A stretch of DNA of 28,517 bases from CAYVMP01 sp964452635 (GTDB lineage Bacteria > Patescibacteriota > Minisyncoccia > Phycocordibacterales > DATDWN01): the NCBI GenBank assembly GCA_964452635.1, contig CAYVMP010000009.1:1-28517 (forward strand), given 5' to 3'. The notes beneath the pieces are model-generated. The model searched no databases and was not told the origin of the DNA. It was given only the letters and a program-made list of their open reading frames with translations. Shown here piece after piece: positions 8,577-15,727 of this stretch (position 1 is its first letter; every line of letters starts with the position of its first letter). The position numbers and the translations under genes were made by a program.

Positions 8577-9114
8577 GTTTTTTAGTATGATTGAACAATT
8601 CCTGAAGCTTGTGTATTCCTCTGTGAATTCGTACCGAAATGGCATTTTCTGAATCACCTATAATCTGTGCAATCTCTGACAATGAAAGCTCTTGAACGTA
8701 TCTCATAAAAATCACTTCTCGATACACATCTGGAAGTGACGAAATGAGTGCGATAGCCTGACTTCCATCCATTGTATTTACCATCGATTGATAATCGTCC
8801 ACAGATGGTTCAAATCCCTTCTCATCTTCGAGTGTTTCGAGGGATAGTACAATTTTTCGTTTTCGATATTCATCGATAATCAAATTTCTACCTGTTGTGT
8901 AGAGAAACGCTTTAATATTTAAAATTGGCGTAGAATTTTTTTGAATGTGACCCCATGTTTTCATAAAAATATCCTGCGTCATTTCAAGTGCTCGTTCTCG
9001 ATCTCCAACACGAAAAAAACAGTACCTAAAAAGTGCGTCTGAGTGAAGATTAAATGCTTCGATGAACATTTTTTCCACTTCCGTATGTTGCTGGTTTTTA
9101 TTGGTAGTAACCAT
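8569..9114 (-). CDS. ECF-type RNA polymerase sigma factor
   Basis: A 181-residue sigma-70 family protein with only regions 2 and 4. Region 2 is LHSDALFRYCFFRVGDRERA...QDIFMKTW, followed by the -10-reading helix region FLYTTGRNLIIDEYRKRK. Region 4 is LISSLPDVYREVIFMRYVQELSLSEIAQIIGDSENAISVRIHRG, with its helix-turn-helix. It would direct RNA polymerase to a dedicated promoter set, likely controlled by the overlapping DUF5667 membrane protein. The start at 9114 (MVTTNKN) is chosen because the longer frame to 9270 adds 52 residues that overlap the upstream gene and are unlike the family. Confidence 0.9.
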   Translation of the reverse strand: MVTTNKNQQHTEVEKMFIEAFNLHSDALFRYCFFRVGDRERALEMTQDIFMKTWGHIQKNSTPILNIKAFLYTTGRNLIIDEYRKRKIVLSLETLEDEKGFEPSVDDYQSMVNTMDGSQAIALISSLPDVYREVIFMRYVQELSLSEIAQIIGDSENAISVRIHRGIHKLQELFNHTKKHE

Positions 9115-9226
9115 AATGGTATGACGTAACGATACTATAGATATTACATATAGTGTTTTAGAGAATGATACACCAATAGAAAAAAACGACAATGGGATAG
9201 CACCAATGTATCTAGCACACAAAAAC

Positions 9227-10186
9227 TTAGATAATTTTAAACTCGTCAAACACCTGTCGGTAAAGTTCAATTACTCTCTTAACTTCCCGTGCAGACAATT
9301 GAAAATCTGACCCTTCATGAGCAATCTGATTTCTAACTTTATGTGCTTCCCACGCCAAATCAATAGTTGTAAAATCACTTTTCTCAACAGCCTTCAGTTT
9401 ATCTGCCATAGTATCGCCGGGTAAATGAAGTGTATCGAGCATTCTATCAAGTACAATGTCTGCTTCCATTATTGCCTGTCTCCAATCATTTTGGTTCTGT
9501 GACTCACTGTGAGCAAGTATTCTTTCCCATTGTGGGTTTAATGCTCTCTGTGAAGTTTCGACTACTGGATAGAGAAGGATTCTCTCCTGTAAACGTAGAC
9601 GAGATATATGACGATATATATATACTATTGCAAAAATAAGTAGAATTGAGAGGAAAAATAGAAATATTTTCACAAAAGTTATGAGTGAGAAAAGGAAAAT
9701 AATCGTGCGTTCAAAAAATGTTGGCTCACTCTCAATGTATCCAATATCACTTTCCTTTACCCAACCACCGGGATCACGAGAAAAGTCAACGTAATAATAC
9801 GGTATACCATTTACAATTACTGGTCCTTGCAAAATTTTTCCTCGTGCATTCAATGCCTGTGTACCAATCACTCGTCCACCAGCACTTTCATATACAGATA
9901 TATTTCGAAGTGCAACGACTCCTGCACCAATTGGATTTAGGAGAGATGCAATCGGTCGAGTATGTGAGAGAATGATACTCTGTGGTGACAGTCCTGCCCA
10001 TCCACGTGAAAATATTCGATGCGATGTTATACCAACAATAATACTGTTGACTATGTAGAGAAATAGAAACAATCCAAAAAACAATGTGACTATTTCCACA
10101 AACGGATCTTTCGGTGCAGGCGCAGGGGGAGCTGGTTTATCTCCAGGTTTTGCTCCCCCTTCTGGTTTTTTTACTTCATCTGCCAT
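9227..10186 (-). CDS. Membrane protein with SH3-like segment and RNxxxH helical C-terminus
   Basis: A 319-residue protein of unknown function. A Pro/Lys-rich cytoplasmic start (residues 1-28) leads to a transmembrane helix (about 30-52). Next is an extracytoplasmic segment (about 95-150: ISVYESAGGRVIGTQ...GPVIVNGIPYYYVDF...GGWVKESDIGYI) with the look of a bacterial SH3-like wall-binding fold. A second helix spans about 160-190. A helical cytoplasmic region of about 110 residues ends AWEAHKVRNQIAHEGSDF, then a long helix to the C-terminus. The R285-N-x3-H290 pattern resembles the RX4-6H motif of HEPN domains, though also the RN.(I/V)AH loop of DUF4145-like helical proteins. It may sense the cell wall outside and act inside. 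It sits between gatA and the sigma factor on the same strand. Confidence 0.75.
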   Translation of the reverse strand: MADEVKKPEGGAKPGDKPAPPAPAPKDPFVEIVTLFFGLFLFLYIVNSIIVGITSHRIFSRGWAGLSPQSIILSHTRPIASLLNPIGAGVVALRNISVYESAGGRVIGTQALNARGKILQGPVIVNGIPYYYVDFSRDPGGWVKESDIGYIESEPTFFERTIIFLFSLITFVKIFLFFLSILLIFAIVYIYRHISRLRLQERILLYPVVETSQRALNPQWERILAHSESQNQNDWRQAIMEADIVLDRMLDTLHLPGDTMADKLKAVEKSDFTTIDLAWEAHKVRNQIAHEGSDFQLSAREVKRVIELYRQVFDEFKII

Positions 10187-10231
10187 AAATATAATAAGAA
10201 CTCATTACCAAAAACCAATATATACATTATA

Positions 10232-11656
10232 TCACTCATTTAAGAATTTTTTACCTATATCAAAGAGAGTTTGATCATGTCCATGTGGGGCCATAAACTG
10301 AATACCGACTGGCATCTGAGTTGCACCGACTGAAACCATACCCGACGGAACAGAGATTGCAGGAATGCCAACAATATTTGCAGTGACAGTAAAAATATCA
10401 GCGAGATACATCGAGAGTGGATCATTCGCCTTCTCCCCTATTTTAAATGCAGGTTCTGGTGTTGTTGGTGTTGCAATAACATCAACATCTGCAAATGCTC
10501 GTTTGAAATCACCTGAGAGTTTAGTACGAACTGCGAGAGCTTTTCCGTAATACGCATCATAGTAACCCGTTGAGAGAACATACGTTCCAATGAGAATTCG
10601 TCGACGTACTTCTGCCCCGAATCCCTGTCCTCGAGTTTTTACATAATCCTCGAGAAGATTTGCACCGTCCACGTGCATACCATATTTCACACCGTCAAAC
10701 CGTGCCATGTTCGATGATACTTCTGCTGGCATGAGAATGTAATACACAGCGAGTCCGTATTGTATGTTTGGGAGTGTAATATCTTTTATTTCAAAACCTT
10801 TTGTTTTAAGGGTTTCAATTGATTCGTCAAAATTCCTACGAACACTCGGATCAATTCCATCCTGATTGATTATGTGGTACGGAACACCAATAACCATTTT
10901 TTCTTTTGCATGAGAAGCTGGATATGTCGTTTCTGTATATGTTGTACTATCGAGTGGATCATGTCCTTTGATTGCATTATAGAGCATCTCTGTATCCGTT
11001 ACAGTCTTTGCGATTGGACCAATCACATCAAGAGACGAACCCATCGCCATGAGTCCATGTCGGGACACGCCACCATACGTTGGTTTAAATCCGACAACCT
11101 CACAAAAAGCACTTGGTTCACGCACAGATCCACCAGTATCAGAGCCAAGTGCCCCCAGTGCTCCATTCATTGCCACAGCAGCCGCTGAACCCCCAGACGA
11201 TCCACCTGATACACGCTCTATATCGAGTGGATTTTTTGTAACACCAAAAGCAGAATTTTCTGTAGAACCACCCATAGCAAACTCATCCATATTTGTTCTA
11301 CCAAGAAAAACTACACCCTGTTCTTTTAATTTTTTAATTGCTGTTGCATCGTATGGTGCTACAAATCCTTCCAAAATCTTTGATGCTCCCGTTGCTGTTT
11401 TCCCTGAAATAAGAATATTGTCTTTAACGGCAAGTGGAATACCGAGTAGTGGATTAGATTCTCCACGAGCAATGCGTACATCTGCATTTTTTGCCTGTTC
11501 AATCACATCAGTATACACTTCCAAATACGCATTAATTGTTGGATTATTTTTTTCGATTTCTGCAATATACGCATTCGCCAAATCTACAGCACTATACTCT
11601 TTAGTATCAAGAGATTTTCTTGCCTGTTTGATTGTAAGTGTATGAATATCAATCAT
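10232..11656 (-). CDS. gatA: Asp-tRNA(Asn)/Glu-tRNA(Gln) amidotransferase subunit A
   Basis: The amidase subunit of the GatCAB complex releases ammonia from Gln for amidation of mischarged Glu-tRNA(Gln) or Asp-tRNA(Asn). The 474-residue length is normal. The amidase-signature triad is intact: K78 (AVKDN), cis-Ser S153 (GGSSGGS) and S177 (SDTGGSVR), spaced as in characterised GatA. GRTNMDEFAMGGSTENS and GFKPTYGGVSRHGL are further hallmarks. VREPSAFCEV replaces the usual IRQPASFCGV next to the nucleophile, a small departure. It starts 7 nt after gatC, consistent with one transcript. gatB is not in the window. Confidence 0.96.
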   Translation of the reverse strand: MIDIHTLTIKQARKSLDTKEYSAVDLANAYIAEIEKNNPTINAYLEVYTDVIEQAKNADVRIARGESNPLLGIPLAVKDNILISGKTATGASKILEGFVAPYDATAIKKLKEQGVVFLGRTNMDEFAMGGSTENSAFGVTKNPLDIERVSGGSSGGSAAAVAMNGALGALGSDTGGSVREPSAFCEVVGFKPTYGGVSRHGLMAMGSSLDVIGPIAKTVTDTEMLYNAIKGHDPLDSTTYTETTYPASHAKEKMVIGVPYHIINQDGIDPSVRRNFDESIETLKTKGFEIKDITLPNIQYGLAVYYILMPAEVSSNMARFDGVKYGMHVDGANLLEDYVKTRGQGFGAEVRRRILIGTYVLSTGYYDAYYGKALAVRTKLSGDFKRAFADVDVIATPTTPEPAFKIGEKANDPLSMYLADIFTVTANIVGIPAISVPSGMVSVGATQMPVGIQFMAPHGHDQTLFDIGKKFLNE

Positions 11657-11663
11657 AGAATAG

Positions 11664-11954
11664 TTATAGAATTTTTTTAACCTTCACATAGTCACCTTGT
11701 CGAGCTGGAGCATTAGAGAGAACTGCTTCAGTATATTGTCGTGGTTCATGTGTCACCACATCATCTCGCATTACATTGTGGAGTAACGGAAGCTCAGATT
11801 GATCACCCAAACCACCCTCTGAGACAGCATTTTTAATCTGACCAACATAGAGAAGAATCGAATCTATTTTTTCTGCAATGCTTTTTGCCTCCTCATCTGT
11901 AACTTCTACACGAGACAAATCCCCTAAATGTTTTATATCTTCTGGTGTAACCAT
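11664..11954 (-). CDS. gatC: Asp-tRNA(Asn)/Glu-tRNA(Gln) amidotransferase subunit C
   Basis: A 96-residue GatC, the small belt-like subunit that stabilises GatA-GatB. The N-terminal helical half (IKHLGDLSRVEVTDEEA...IDSILLYVGQI) and the C-terminal VMRDDVVTHEPRQYTEAVLSNAPARQGDYVKVKKIL are typical; the NAP....G.(Y/F).VP-like end is conserved apart from the final residues. The gatC-gatA gap is 7 nt. A TATTAT box (11962-11967) ends 7 nt before the ATG, so the gatCA transcript may be leaderless. Confidence 0.93.
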   Translation of the reverse strand: MVTPEDIKHLGDLSRVEVTDEEAKSIAEKIDSILLYVGQIKNAVSEGGLGDQSELPLLHNVMRDDVVTHEPRQYTEAVLSNAPARQGDYVKVKKIL

Positions 11955-12030
11955 ATACGTGATAATACCATATTAAGAGCCAATCTCCAATCTAACCCCT
12001 AATATAGCCACTTGATTTAGAAATAGATTC

Positions 12031-14055
12031 TTAGAGCATCTCTAAAAACTCATTTTCAGACAAAACTCTCACACCAAGTGACTGTGCTTTTGCCAACTTA
12101 GAACCAGCAGACTCCCCTGCTACAACATAATCAGTTTCTTTTGAAACACTCTCAGAGACAACACCTCCTAAATCTCGAACCTTTGCCTTCGCCTCATCTC
12201 GAGACAAAGTTCTGAGTGTGCCAGTCAATACAAATGTTTTGCCGAAAAATACTTTATTTTTTTTATTATTTTCTGCATACACTACAACCTCAACGTATTT
12301 CAATAAATGTTCAACCATCTGAATTGTTTCCTCCAAAGAAAAGAAATCAACAATAGATCGAGCGACGATTGGACCAATACCGTTTATTGATTCAAGTGTT
12401 TCAAATGAAGCATTCCGAATACGGTCCAAAGTTCCAAAATGTTTTGCCAAATCATACGAAGTCTCCTCACCAACCTGTGGTATAGATAATCCAATCAAAA
12501 ATCGTGGCAGAGTTGTACGAGACGCCTGAGAGATGGATGCGAGTAGGTTGTCTACTGATTTCTCACCAAACCGTGGCAGAGCAAGCAAATCACCTCTTTG
12601 TAAAGTAAAAATATCTGCATATTCACTGATTAAATTTTCTTGCAACAATACATCAACTATTTTAGGCCCCATATCTTCAATATTAAGTGCTTTTTTTGAG
12701 ACAAAATGATAGAACTTGCGTTTTTGCTGTTCAAATGAATTTTTATTCACACATCGCCATGCAGACTGGCCGGAAATACGCTCAATACTTCCGTCACCTC
12801 CACAGAGTGCGACGTGAGTTGGCCAGACAAATTTCTTTTCACGACCAGTACGCATTTCTGTCATCACAGAAACAATATCAGGGATTACATCACCAGCTTT
12901 TTGTAAGATCACTGTATCACCAACACGGACATCCAACCGACGAATTTCATCTTCATTGTGAAGTGTTGCACGAGACACCGTTGATCCCGCTACAGACACA
13001 GGTCGCAAATGAGCAACTGGCGTAAGTACACCTGTGCGACCAACTTGTAACACAATATCTTCGACTACCGTTGTAACCTGTTCTGCAGGAAATTTAAATG
13101 CAATCGCAAATCGCGGTGCCTTACCTGTATACCCAAGTATTTCCTGATGCTCACGAGATGACACTTTTACCACAACACCATCCAATTGATAATCTTGTTT
13201 CGTATTTTTCTTCTGCCATTCCTTCCAATATAGAACAACATCATCGATAGTCGAACATTCCCGTGCATGAGGATTTGTTTTAAACCCAAGTTTCCCAAGC
13301 AATTTCAACTCCTCCATCTGTGTGTGTGTTGGCACAACCCCTCTTCCGAACTGTGCGATATCGTATATAAATGTAGAAAGTTTACGTTTTGCAACAACAC
13401 GAGGATCAAGTTGGCGGAGTGTACCGGCAGCAATATTTCGTGGATTTGCGTACACTTCCTGTCCTGACGCCTTCTGTTCACTGTTGATGCGTGCAAATTC
13501 TTTTTTTGACAACCACACCTCTCCCTCTACAATAATATCGAATGGTTCAGTGAGAGACAGTGGGACCGATTCAATCGTACGAACATTGAGAGTAACGTCT
13601 TCTCCAACCACACCATCCCCTCGTGTTGCAGCAGAAAAAAGAATACCTGCATGATAATCTAAAACAATCTTTAAACCATCTATTTTCAACTCACAGGTAT
13701 ATGTTGGACGAGTTTCCTTACCAAAATGTTTCGTCAGTATTTTTGAAACTCTTTCATCAAAATCTCGAATATCTTCTACAGTAAATGCATCATTAAAAGA
13801 CCATTGAGGAACTGTGTGAGTGATCTTTTTGAATTCAGACAAAGGTTTTCCTGCGACTCGCTGTGATGGAGAATCGGGGGTTATAAGTTCAGGATACTCT
13901 GACTCAATCTGTACTAACTCATGTTTAAGAGAGTCGAGAGCTTGTTCAGATATCTCCTGTGTATCCAGTACATGATACAAATATCTGTGTCTATGTATTG
14001 TCTTTTTGAGTGTTTCGAGTCGTTCCAAAACCTCTTGAGGAATCTTTCTTTTCAT
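12031..14055 (-). CDS. ligA: NAD-dependent DNA ligase with incomplete zinc finger
   Basis: The essential replicative ligase seals nicks using NAD+. The 674-residue protein has all domains in order: Ia (HRYLYHVLDTQEIS), adenylation domain with nucleophile K124 in CELKIDG, OB fold (QVGRTGVLTPVAHL; VGDTVILQKAGDVIP), zinc-finger region, helix-hairpin-helix repeats (LPRFGEKSVDNLL; INGIGPIVARSI) and a C-terminal BRCT domain (GKTFVLTGTL...DYVVAG). In the zinc finger only C418 and C435 remain; the positions of the other two cysteines are V415 and F441. In domain Ia the usual SDxxYD reads SEQALD, so the conserved Tyr is Leu. The catalytic core looks intact. GGTGGT lies just upstream of the ATG. Confidence 0.95.
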   Translation of the reverse strand: MKRKIPQEVLERLETLKKTIHRHRYLYHVLDTQEISEQALDSLKHELVQIESEYPELITPDSPSQRVAGKPLSEFKKITHTVPQWSFNDAFTVEDIRDFDERVSKILTKHFGKETRPTYTCELKIDGLKIVLDYHAGILFSAATRGDGVVGEDVTLNVRTIESVPLSLTEPFDIIVEGEVWLSKKEFARINSEQKASGQEVYANPRNIAAGTLRQLDPRVVAKRKLSTFIYDIAQFGRGVVPTHTQMEELKLLGKLGFKTNPHARECSTIDDVVLYWKEWQKKNTKQDYQLDGVVVKVSSREHQEILGYTGKAPRFAIAFKFPAEQVTTVVEDIVLQVGRTGVLTPVAHLRPVSVAGSTVSRATLHNEDEIRRLDVRVGDTVILQKAGDVIPDIVSVMTEMRTGREKKFVWPTHVALCGGDGSIERISGQSAWRCVNKNSFEQQKRKFYHFVSKKALNIEDMGPKIVDVLLQENLISEYADIFTLQRGDLLALPRFGEKSVDNLLASISQASRTTLPRFLIGLSIPQVGEETSYDLAKHFGTLDRIRNASFETLESINGIGPIVARSIVDFFSLEETIQMVEHLLKYVEVVVYAENNKKNKVFFGKTFVLTGTLRTLSRDEAKAKVRDLGGVVSESVSKETDYVVAGESAGSKLAKAQSLGVRVLSENEFLEML

Positions 14056-14082
14056 ACCACCATACTACCAAAAAACATACTC

Positions 14083-14583
14083 CTAGTATATTATTTTAAT
14101 TCCTCGTTCAAATTTTCTATCTGAAGTCGTATCGGTACATGATGTATTGTATCCCCGAGACTCAATGAGTGTCTGGTTGTTTGTTTGTTTGGTAACCTGT
14201 ACGATTGCACACCCACGTGTGTACTGTATTTCAAATATACTCACCGCATCTGGTCCCGGACCTCCGATACGACTATATTGATTTGGAATTGTATGAACAG
14301 TCTGACTGTTTGTTGTAATGCTTATATTATTACAAGAAATCGTACCTGTTGATGATGTCGCGAATGCACTCGAAGCTCCATTTTTTAAATCCCAATACAT
14401 TGCGCACTCTACACCACTATCTGCATTGTAAAACGAATACTGTGATTCCTGTCCAGTATATGCAAGTACGAGTTGTTTCAACGCAACATTAGCAACCACA
14501 AAACTAATGAGCAACAAAATACTTGTAACGATAATTGATACGAGCAGTGTAAAACCTTTTTGTTTTGAGTTATAAATATTCAT
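14083..14583 (-). CDS. Minor type IV pilin, PilX-like (no Glu5)
   Basis: A 166-residue prepilin-like protein with a short basic leader ending KQKG, then FTLLVSIIVTSILLLISFVV. The glycine-phenylalanine cleavage site is present, but position +5 is Val instead of Glu. By knowledge of PilX/GspK-type subunits this is normal for components near the pilus tip or initiation complex. A YNADSGVECAMYWDLK segment (about residues 52-67) follows, typical of Patescibacteria PilX-type pilins. It is the last gene of the minor pilin cluster and starts 4 nt after the preceding stop. ligA lies downstream after a 27-nt gap. Confidence 0.8.
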   Translation of the reverse strand: MNIYNSKQKGFTLLVSIIVTSILLLISFVVANVALKQLVLAYTGQESQYSFYNADSGVECAMYWDLKNGASSAFATSSTGTISCNNISITTNSQTVHTIPNQYSRIGGPGPDAVSIFEIQYTRGCAIVQVTKQTNNQTLIESRGYNTSCTDTTSDRKFERGIKIIY

Positions 14584-14587
14584 AATT

Positions 14588-15160
14588 CTATTGCCAGTTA
14601 TGTAGTGTTTCTCGTACAGTCATGCTTTTTGTGATAGACCCACTAACCCACGACAGAGTCACAGACACCTGCACCTCATTTGCTGATATTGATTGAAATT
14701 GTATTTCTCGTTTAAACCGAGTTTGAACCCAATTACCCCCACTCGTGTAACCGTATAAACCTGTAGTACTATCTTGATTTAAATACGAACATGATCCCGC
14801 ACCACCACCACATGTACTTACAACACGTTGTGGGATATCTATAGTACATACTTTACCGAAATAACACGGGTCGACTCCCGTGGAAGATAGTCCATAAAGC
14901 CAGCTCCTTCCACTATTACCCAAACTTATTTGTTGTAATGACCATAAACCATTCTCATCACGTACATTTCGTATGTATTCAATCGATTCTTGAACTAAAT
15001 AAAATGCAGTGATTTCATCTTTTGCAAATGTTGAGGATTGTAAACTTTTTTGAACCGCTGTAAACGTACCGAGAATCGACATTGTCAGAATAGAAATAGC
15101 AACGAGTGTTTCTACAAGAGTGAATCCGGTTTTATGTTGGTGTGGATGTCTGTATATCAT
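14588..15160 (-). CDS. Minor type IV pilin, PilV/GspI-like
   Basis: A 190-residue prepilin with leader ending HKTG and mature start FTLVETLVAISILTMSILG, with Glu at +5. The following AFYLVQESIEYIRNVRDENG helix is characteristic of PilV/GspI-like minor pilins. A Cys-rich middle (CYFGKVCTID; CGGGAGSC) may form disulfides. The ATG at 15160 is preferred; it starts 1 nt after the upstream stop, and the longer frame to 15175 would overlap that gene. It is translated as part of the minor pilin operon. Confidence 0.85.
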   Translation of the reverse strand: MIYRHPHQHKTGFTLVETLVAISILTMSILGTFTAVQKSLQSSTFAKDEITAFYLVQESIEYIRNVRDENGLWSLQQISLGNSGRSWLYGLSSTGVDPCYFGKVCTIDIPQRVVSTCGGGAGSCSYLNQDSTTGLYGYTSGGNWVQTRFKREIQFQSISANEVQVSVTLSWVSGSITKSMTVRETLHNWQ

Positions 15161-15161
15161 A

Positions 15162-15713
15162 TTATTGAAAATCAAATGTTCGCTGAGACACCATCGTTTC
15201 TAGTGTAAATGATGATTTGGTTATATTTGTGCTATCTGCATACCCTCGTATAACAATCACCATACGCGGTTGAAGCTGATCAGTCGCAAATGGTGCAGAT
15301 CCAAACACCCAAAATTTCATTGACTCAATCGTCACATCTGGGGACGTTAGGTAGTAGGGTGTAGATCCATTAATCGACTGCGTAATACGATTACCTGTAA
15401 GTGCATACGTTACCTGATTACCATCAGAGTCTCGTACCGTGACTTGTGTATCTCCCGTTATACAATCGTTAGGTGCAGAAGTATCACCTGATGAGCCACA
15501 ATGATACCGATCACCGAACCGTATTGTTCGAGTCATCCCCTCCAATGTGAAGTTTATATTATCCATCACCGCTCGGAGGGTTTTTGATTTTCGATTTGCA
15601 TCGACAACAGAAAGGATTGCTCCCATTGATACAAACATCACTAAACTGAAGATGGATATCGACACCATCAATTCAATGAGTGTAAAACCTCGCTGTGTAC
15701 GAAAATAGTGCAT
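15162..15713 (-). CDS. Minor type IV pilin, PilW/GspJ-like
   Basis: A 183-residue prepilin: leader ends TQRG, mature start FTLIELMVSISIFSLVMFV with Glu at +5. The SKTLRAVMDNINFTLEGMTRTIRFG segment fits PilW/GspJ pseudopilins. Two cysteines (YHCGSSGD and NDCITGD, about 30 residues into the globular part) may pair. It begins 14 nt after the propeller-pilin gene, in the same operon. Confidence 0.85.
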   Translation of the reverse strand: MHYFRTQRGFTLIELMVSISIFSLVMFVSMGAILSVVDANRKSKTLRAVMDNINFTLEGMTRTIRFGDRYHCGSSGDTSAPNDCITGDTQVTVRDSDGNQVTYALTGNRITQSINGSTPYYLTSPDVTIESMKFWVFGSAPFATDQLQPRMVIVIRGYADSTNITKSSFTLETMVSQRTFDFQ

Positions 15714-15727
15714 TGTAAATTAGAAGG

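Noticed and set aside
11049..11645. A 198-codon plus-strand frame opposite gatA
   Set aside because: It is the complement of a fully conserved gatA with an intact catalytic triad, so the open frame is a composition effect.
12031..14055. ligA considered as a pseudogene because of the broken zinc finger
   Set aside because: The frame is full length with catalytic Lys, OB fold, helix-hairpin-helix and BRCT intact; loss of two cysteines alone does not indicate decay.
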